Below are positions 57,590-64,000 of a stretch of 64,000 nt of DNA, piece by piece. The notes under the pieces were generated by a model. The model worked only from the letters and a program-made list of their open reading frames with translations, was not told where the DNA came from and did not search any database. Source of the stretch: Reticulitermes speratus (lineage: Eukaryota > Arthropoda > Insecta > Blattodea > Rhinotermitidae); NCBI GenBank assembly GCA_021186555.1, contig JAJKFL010000003.1:41126408-41190407 (forward strand), read 5' to 3'. The translations under genes and the position numbers were made by a program. How positions within the stretch are numbered: position 1 is the stretch's first letter; each line of letters starts with the position of its first letter.

Positions 57590-57725
57590 TGTCCTCTGTG
57601 ATGCCACACCGTCTAGTCTCGTATAAATATGCGGACCTTTCAAAGATACCTTTTCCCTCTGAGAATGGAGAAAGATGCTTTCTCCGAAACATCAGTAAAT
57701 TTCTACCACACTACATGTGTCACAC
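57590..57725. repeat. foldback-family copy (one arm retained)
   Basis: CTGTGATGCCACACCGTCTA is the outer left part; TCTGAGAATGGAGAAAGATG, CTTTCTCCGAAACATCAGTA and AATTTCTACCACACTACATG form the right arm. GGAGAAAG/CTTTCTCC gives a perfect stem before GAAAC. Confidence 0.65.
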
Positions 57726-57857
57726 CACCGATGATATTATTCTTCAACTCAGTTACAACCGAGCATACATAATGTTCAACATAAACGTGGCGGAAAGAAA
57801 AGCGCCCGAAAGGATTACATATTAACACTTTGAAGATGAAAATTATTCTAGATTATA

Positions 57858-57877
57858 TATATATATATATATACACA
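57858..57877. repeat. (TA)n microsatellite
   Basis: About ten TA units. Confidence 0.85.
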
Positions 57878-58686
57878 TAACATCGAGCTCGTACCTCACA
57901 AAGGAAACATTCTGCCTAAATTATAATGCCTAAAGGGTCAACGTTGTTTATTCTGAGAATCACATGAAATATATAAATACACTATGTTCAGAAAATATAA
58001 TTTTCTGTAAAGTTAAAGCAGGTGATAGAACAGCAGCCATAGAGCTCGAAAATAAAATAAACTTGTGTGTAGACAGATGAAAGCCTGGATGAAAAGGCGG
58101 ACAAACGTAAGGACAGCAGCAGTGAATGGAAGAAGGAAAGAAGAACTAGATAACAAATAAAAGAATATGGTGATGACGTTTAAAACCTGCATCTTTTATG
58201 TCTGAAATTTGCAAACGCAAGTATCGGTCTTATAGAGGCTGAGTTACTGGAAGCGTCATTAAGTAAACCAGAAAAACAAAAAACAAGCGAACAAACGGAA
58301 ATACAGGAATATTTCAATATTACTGTCATCTCGAAGAACCCTATTATACTGATGAAACAAGTTACATCCGAACTTACACTGAAAACAGTTAATTGCTATG
58401 GAACAGACCTGTTGAATAACTTTAGAATTGACAAAGGATGTAATTATAAACTAGAAACCAGAAACAAGAACAGGATTAGAGCGTCTTCCGTTTAATTATT
58501 CCTGAACACACAGGCATATAGAATCATTATAGTGACATTTTTAACTTTTGCACTCAATGAAATGCAGGCATAAATGATGCGGCGGTGTGATCAAGGGCAG
58601 CGTACGAAGTAAAATTTACAGTCTTTACAAAACAACCAGAACCTTAGATAGGTTAGGTCTTTATACGATTATTTATTATACAATCT

Positions 58687-58723
58687 GGCCACATGTTTCG
58701 ACTTTAATATGTTAACATCAGGC
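58687..58723 (-). ncRNA. hammerhead-like motif, left of a convergent pair
   Basis: The minus strand reads GCC, CTGATGT in overlap, an AT-rich hairpin region, GTCGAAACATGT, GGCC. GCC and GGC flank it as a possible stem I. CTGATGT departs from CTGATGA at A9. The AT-rich middle forms only a weak stem II. Confidence 0.35.
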
Positions 58724-58761
58724 TTAATATACAGTATGTCAGCTTATATTATTTTGTAAAT

Positions 58762-58804
58762 GGCACAGCGTGATAACGACCCGTTCGGGTCGAAACATGT
58801 AGCC
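58762..58804 (+). ncRNA. hammerhead-like motif, right of a convergent pair
   Basis: The plus strand reads GGCACAGC, GTGATAA, C, GACCC-GTTC-GGGTC, GAAACATGTA, GCC. The 5-bp stem directly precedes GAAAC as stem II would. GTGATAA differs from the core at C3 and G8. It lies inverted to 58687-58723, with similar flanking sequence outside both. Confidence 0.4.
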
Positions 58805-59689
58805 TGTCTATGTAATAATTAAGACAATTAGACATGTAATGTATAACTTATAGGCCTTCAGTTATAGTTGTGGGAAAACTGTAAACCTTAAGCCCTTATC
58901 AAACACCGCATGATGCTAAATGCAAGTGCCAAACACAGGAGAACGAGAGCGTAGTGGGAAGTACTACGTAGATACAGTTGAATACTTTAAAGTAATACTT
59001 CAAGTTTGCTTCTGGAAATTCACCTGATAACCTGCTTGCATGTGCACTTACCCTGAAATATGCGTTAAAGATTGCAAAACAATATTAACTCCACAAAGAA
59101 GTATCCTTTGTGATAAGCTGATACGCTTTTAAATTGTCACGAAATTCTCTGCTCTGCCCGGAGCCAACTAAACCAGCTCTAGCTAACCACTGCGTGGAGC
59201 TATTCGCGTACTCCTAAATATATCTTCATGGTGTGAAGCTTAACAAGCATAAGAACACCCATTACTTTACAGTGGTTCTAATACAATTAAGACTTTGGGC
59301 AGGGAAACAGGAGGAGGTCTTTTGGCTCCCCCAGCCTTATGTCCAACAGATACCGGGCCTGAAGGTGAATCTCACCACTCCTTCTGATGCCAAAGTTAAA
59401 AATGCTGGAGCCTCACTTCCACTCACTCTTACATATTCAAGTCGTGGTGCTTCGTTTAGATCAGACACAAATATTTGTTCACACTATTAAAACCGCCATA
59501 GTTTGCTTCGAGGATACTTTCAAATAACTCCAATTATCTTCAGACGCGACTACAGTGACATTTATTATCATCCGCTCTTATAATGTAAAATTCTCTGTGT
59601 TATTTGACATTTAAAACAGTTTAATAAAACCTCAAGGAGATCCAGGTTTTCAAAGCACAGGATGTTTGGACTGCCTTATCGTTAACTGA

Positions 59690-59790
59690 TGATGCCGAGA
59701 GGTCTGGTAGGTGGTTACGAACGTTTCGGAAGAAACTGATACCTCCATCTGAAAGCAAGTTTAGAGGCAGCACGTTCTTTAAAAGCGTTC
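59690..59790. repeat. foldback-family fragment (left arm only)
   Basis: GTGGTTACGAACGTTTCGGA then AGAAACTGATACCTCCATCT match the left arm of the family. The right arm is missing. Confidence 0.6.
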
Positions 59791-59819
59791 GTCACCTCCT
59801 GTACAGCGTCTTGACCTAA

Positions 59820-59985
59820 TAGAAACTAACTAACTAACTAACTAACTCCATGGAGCAGAGTCCTTCTTGAGAAGCTAACAGGTCGTCAGCTAGTCAAGAA
59901 ATTCCCCGCGTTTTATGGAACCCGAAGGTTCATTACCGCACTCACAAGAGCCCGCCACCTGTCCCTATCCTGAGCGACCTAATAG
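59820..59985 (-). mobile_element. non-LTR retrotransposon 3' end with (AACT)n tail (minus)
   Basis: About six ACTA units at 59824-59846 are followed by CTCCATGGAGCAGAGTCCTT, CTTGAGAAGCTAACAGGTCG, TCAGCTAGTCAAGAAATTCC and CCGCGTTTTATGGAACCCGA, the best-preserved 3' end of this family in the window. Confidence 0.8.
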
Positions 59986-60470
59986 AACACCATTTAAAAA
60001 CTCAAAAAGTTAAAACTCATTATGTGAAATCGGAAGCACTCATCGCACAGGCTCGAGAGCCATTTCTTCGCAGTGTCTTACATGTTACAAGAACATGAAA
60101 TTGTTTAAAATATTACTTATGCAGGAAAGCAATAAGTAACTTACAAGAATGCCAAGCTGCAATATCTTCAGAAGAATGCTGCACTACAATGAGGGTACAT
60201 TAGGTTCTCGCTGAACACACTTTTCTCTTTAGGAATTCTTAAGAGATAGCTACGATTAGTGGTGTGCCATTAATTGCAATGAGAGGGCGGGGTTAGTACA
60301 AGGTAATTAAAATTCCATGCGACGAACTGCAATTACAAGCCGGCCCCATTAATTCTGTACCAGCAACTTCTCTCACTTTTTCTCTGCATAGAACGGTACA
60401 TGCGTGGATTACGAGTATGTTCTGTAATATTTCTTCATAGTTACATCGATAACACAATGCCATTGTGAAG

Positions 60471-61568
60471 ATTGCAACATATCACAATGCCACTACCAAG
60501 ACTTGCTGGGTATCACGATGCCTCTAATAAGATTGCTGTATACCACAGTGCATCTGATAAGGCAGCAGAACATCACAGTGCCTCTGATAAGACTGCAGAA
60601 AATCACAGTGTATCTTATAGAGCAGTAGAATATCACAGTTCATATGGTAAGGCAGCAGATTACCACAGTGTATCTGATAAGGCTGCAGAATATCATTGTG
60701 CACCTGAAAAGACAGTAGAATATCACAGTGCTTCTCACAAGAGTGCAGAATATCGCACTGCCTCTGATAAGACTGCAGAATATCACAGTGCCTCTGATAA
60801 GACTGCAGAAAATCACAGTGTACCTTATAGAGCAATAGAATATCACAGTTCATCTGGTAAGGCAGCAGATTACCACAGTGTATCTGATAAGGTAGCAGAA
60901 TATCACAGTATATCTGATAATTGTTCCCCGTGTGGTGACCGGGGAAAAGAATAGTCCCACTGCTGCCCATGCAGGTCGTAAAAGGCGGCCAAAATGGGTA
61001 ACCAGTGCCTGGGGGTATAGCTGGGCCACCCTGCCCCGGGGGTTATAAATTTGGCGGACTGGCCCTCCAGGTTGGGGGGTTGGGCGACAGGCTGACAACC
61101 TGTCACTGTAAAAAGCTGACCGTTAGGAAACCTAAAATGTGGCCTCGGGCCATTAAGGAGGCGAAGGTCCGCATTGGACTGTAGTGCCACCGAAGAAGAA
61201 GATCTGATAATTGTAAATAATTCCACAGTGCGTCTGATAAAACTGCAAAATATCACAGAGCATCTGGTAAGACTGTAGAATATCACACTGTTCTGACAAG
61301 GCACTAGAATATAACAGTGTATCCGAGAAGGCAGTAGAATATCACAATGCGTGTGATAAGATAGCATAATATTACACTGCAGCTGATAAGGTCGCAGAAT
61401 ATCACAGTGTATCTGATAAGACTCCAGAATGTCACAGTTAATCTCGCAAGGCAGCAGAATTTCACAGTTCATCCGATAAGGCAGCACAATATCACAGTGT
61501 ATCTAACAAGGCAGCGGAGTATCACTGTGCATCCGGCAAGGCAGCAGAATAAATATCACAGTGCATCT
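60471..61568. repeat. 30-bp minisatellite, interrupted by a retroposon
   Basis: The unit is GCAGAATATCACAGTGCATC followed by TGATAAGACT, with many substitutions. About sixteen units lie left of the 60925-61201 insertion and about twelve, more degenerate, lie right. Because the period is a multiple of three, open frames persist on both strands: plus 60472-60954, a 10-residue repeat like AEYHSASDKT, and minus 60524-60970, like DILLPYQIHC. Confidence 0.93.
60925..61201 (+). mobile_element. 280-bp retroposon, family C (copy 2), with 13-bp duplication
   Basis: It begins TCCCCGTGTGGTGACCGGGG, contains CCTCCAGGTTGGGGGGTTGG, GCGACAGGCTGACAACCTGT and CACTGTAAAAAGC, and ends GACTGTAGTGCCACC plus GAA repeats. 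ATCTGATAATTGT flanks it exactly (60912-60924, 61202-61214); the target is the 30-bp minisatellite. Homologous to 43869-44151. The 194-codon minus-strand frame at 60903-61487 spans repeat and insertion and is not a gene. Confidence 0.88.
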
Positions 61569-61569
61569 G

Positions 61570-64000
61570 TACACGCAAATATGTGGGTGAAACTGAATAC
61601 AGATACATGTGCCGGCCTACTCAGGGTTCCGTCATCGAGTACCTCTGAAGTGTTAAGTTTAGGTCACAATACATGATCATACGTCCTGCCAAAGTACGTT
61701 TAGTTTTCACTCGTGTTACCCTTATTTCCTGAGCAATATTACATTGAAATTGTCTAAATATGTCTTCCTTAAGCGATTGTGTTCTCCCACATGAAAATCA
61801 ACAAGTCAAGCAGATTGTTTCTGTAAAACAACGGCGCTAAATTGGCGACTTTTTGGTTACAAGACGTCACAATAAAATCGAGATTGATTACAATTTCTTA
61901 GAGTGACGGAAAAGTCATTTAAATCGAAACAATTTACGGCCTAAAGGTCCACGGTTACTATATACAATGAGCCTATATTGTATTAGTGCTTTAAACACAG
62001 TGAAATATACAGAAAATATTAGGTATGTCTAGAGATGAAGAGAAACCTGCACTTTCCAATATTATGACAGTCTATCAGTTTGCGCGCTTGAATCAGACTC
62101 CAGTATCCCATAGAGCAGAAGACCCTTGACTAAGAATAGGGCAGTCCCTACGATCGTATTTCCAACCCTATTGCCTTTACAAAAAATGGGATCTTTATAT
62201 CAAGTACAGAACATAAGTTACAATACATCAAAAGAACCAGTTATTTGCTAAAGTCATTGCTGCTCTCGCTTGCTGCCCATACACATCTACATTTTGTAGG
62301 AGTATTTATAATAAGTACGGTTAAATTCCCGTACTACACAAAAAGCAAAAAAGCGTTGTATAGAAAAAAAGCGGAGAGAGAAGATGGAAGCCATGAGCAA
62401 TTCAAAACTCACCAAGCATAAAATGTAAAGAACTTATTATTTTTTGTTAATCCTTTACCCTTTGATTGCGATTAAAATTCATTTTCCTTTATTTTATTCA
62501 GTCATGTAAATTCTAACAGGCCTTCTAGCATTTTGCACCCTGTGTGTCCTTCAGAAAATAGAGAAACCCCTCTCCCAGCCACAGGAATTTCATAAATTCA
62601 TGAGATAAAAAGGGTGTTTTGTAAAATGTTGGTGTATATGTATTTTTTTAACAGTGACGACCTCACCGTAGAATATTTTGACAAAATGCAACGGCTGCTA
62701 ATTTCTTTCAATAACTTTTTACTTCCACGTATCACAGTATCGAAGCTAACTCCGCAACAAGAGTCCATAGAATAATAGCTTAATGAACAGACTTTAAGTA
62801 TACACATCTCTTGTTGCTAATATTAATATAATAAAATTATACACGATCCTGACGAAGGTATATCAAATTTTGAGCCATTTAATTTATGGACTTTATTGTA
62901 CTGTGCTAAAAATAATAAAATATTAAGCTACGTGCCGGGACGGGATCGCTCCCCGTCTTCAGGTTAAAGTACGGTTAAAACACACTCAGTTATGTCCAAC
63001 AGGTACAGCCGTTCTCAAGTTTTAGGCAAGATTACCAATTGTATGTATTTTAAATATAAGCTTTTGGAACGGTCGCCAGTGGCATAATGTTTAAACAAAA
63101 CGCACTTAAAATCTGGTTCAAATGTTGAGAAGGCAGAAAACACAGATACAGGAAGGCGATCTTACCTTACAAACACGAAGTAGGTAAGAATATGGTGTTG
63201 ATATTTTTGTGTTCTGTAGGTTGAAGAAACCCCGCTTTCTGAGGAAGGCCAATGTGCTTCACTGAGATAGAAGTGCTTTGCCGTGGACATAACTGATAAT
63301 ATAATTAATGTAAATAACATTCAGTTTTTGTTGGAATGAAAGTCGGTGGTTGGTTTGTGAAGTAACCAGTAGTTAAAATATTGAGTATTCAAGGACAGCG
63401 AAATATTTACAGCACCAAACTCACTATTATAGAAGAACACTTGCAAATCAGCTACACTACCTAATAACTGTAAATAAACATGAAGCAGAGAGGCATGCGT
63501 GAGAAAGTATTGTAAAGCACCAAATGTCATCAAAATTTAACCATAATATACATTATAGTTTATATTTAGGACACAAATTATTAACTTACTGGATAAATAT
63601 TTGAACATCACATGTTAACAGAGGATTCTTTAAGTGTACATTCATGCTGTTGCAAGCTTTCGCATGCATCAAAATTGCTACAATGTAACACTGCTTTATG
63701 ACATACAGCAGACAACTGACAGTAACTGCTATATAGCATACAGTCACACTATTGCACTTTGCATCTTGAAAGAAAGCTTGATGTACACTCTAAGGCTACG
63801 TAAACAAATTTGATTCACTCTTTTGTACTTTAAAGAAATTAACATGGAATCCATATAAACACAGAAAATAATACCACACATAAAATGCTATTGTCCGGCA
63901 TTAGTAGTTGCAGGTAACCGGTCGCATACTGCACAGCGATCTGTATCCACAGCAGTTTCATTGTTTGGAAACCGTTTACTGTATAACCGATTTAAGTCGA
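61570..64000. other. no recognised feature
   Basis: About 2.4 kb of AT-rich sequence after the minisatellite. No transposon end, coding exon or RNA gene is recognised. A motif CCTGACGAAGG at about 62850 recalls the hammerhead-like group but lacks a matching GAAAC strand. Confidence 0.6.

Larger units (their letters stand above)
30520..64000 (-). other. very large upstream intron or 5' region, repeat-rich
   Basis: No coding exon of the CELF gene or of any other gene is recognised in this 33.5-kb stretch. It is dominated by transposon fragments, SINEs, MITEs, minisatellites and homopolymers listed separately. Between them are unique-looking AT-rich tracts (for example 35-36.3, 36.7-38.3, 40.4-41.3, 52.1-53.6, 58.0-58.6 and 61.6-64 kb) in which I see nothing specific. 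Long 5' introns are common in CELF genes. Confidence 0.75.

Noticed and set aside
60903..61487. 194-codon minus-strand frame
   Set aside because: It runs across the 30-bp minisatellite and an inserted retroposon, so its length is an artefact of repeat period.
62850..62880. CCTGACGAAGG motif resembling a hammerhead core strand
   Set aside because: No GAAAC strand with a pairable stem follows within a suitable distance.
30520..64000. Upstream CELF exons encoding RRM1 and the HGSQTMP end of RRM2
   Set aside because: Visual search for the complement of HGSQTMP next to a donor site found no candidate, so none is claimed.

Overview
The window looks like about 64 kb of an AT-rich, intron-rich and heavily repeat-laden insect nuclear genome. 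The families present (Tc1/mariner, Tigger/pogo and hAT elements, tRNA-derived SINEs, a non-LTR retrotransposon with four-base tails) suggest a large polyneopteran genome such as a cockroach or termite; that placement is inference. I see no bacterial operon, CRISPR array, rRNA or intact tRNA gene.

One host gene is recognisable, on the minus strand: the 3' part of a CELF/Bruno-like RNA-binding protein gene of the CELF3-6 / Drosophila bruno-3 type. Seven coding exons (30376-30519, 28325-28463, 23441-23596, 17196-17297, 10155-10238, 3226-3384, 2818-2945) join in frame into 912 nt, that is 303 residues and a stop. They encode the end of RRM2, the Ala/Pro/Gln-rich linker and all of RRM3, ending [10 protein letters not shown]. 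The RRM1 exons and the first part of RRM2 were not found up to 64000, so the intron 5' of the first visible exon is at least 33 kb long. The 3' UTR lies left of 2818.

Layout: 1-2817, 3' UTR and flank; 2818-30519, seven exons with introns holding scattered old repeats (degenerate foldback copies at 3.8-8.1 kb, inverted mariner ends at 9.3-9.9 kb, a Tigger remnant at 17.6-18.4 kb, a non-LTR copy split by a foldback insertion at 20.4-21.1 kb, a mariner fossil at 21.4-21.6 kb, a mariner deletion derivative at 29.17-29.74 kb and a SINE at 29.80-30.06 kb); 30520-64000, one very large intron or 5' region packed with MITEs, SINEs, about ten 3' ends of one non-LTR family, and four minisatellites (39.1, 41.6, 47.05 and 60.5 kb).

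The most interesting material is not protein-coding. One group of motifs at 27.67, 41.40, 58.69 and 58.76 kb resembles the hammerhead ribozyme core (CTGATGA, a stem, then CGAAACATGT); metazoan hammerheads are known from Penelope-like retroelements. A second group is a dispersed foldback (palindromic) family whose arms carry CTGAAGATGG, a stem and CCGAAACGTCGG, also hammerhead-like, with one copy flanked by a 13-bp target-site duplication. Other points are a candidate in-frame 30-nt microexon (27345-27374), a tandem splice acceptor that adds or removes eight residues, and an unclassified 280-bp retroposon family with exact 13-bp duplications. All of this was read by eye; no database search or folding program was run.
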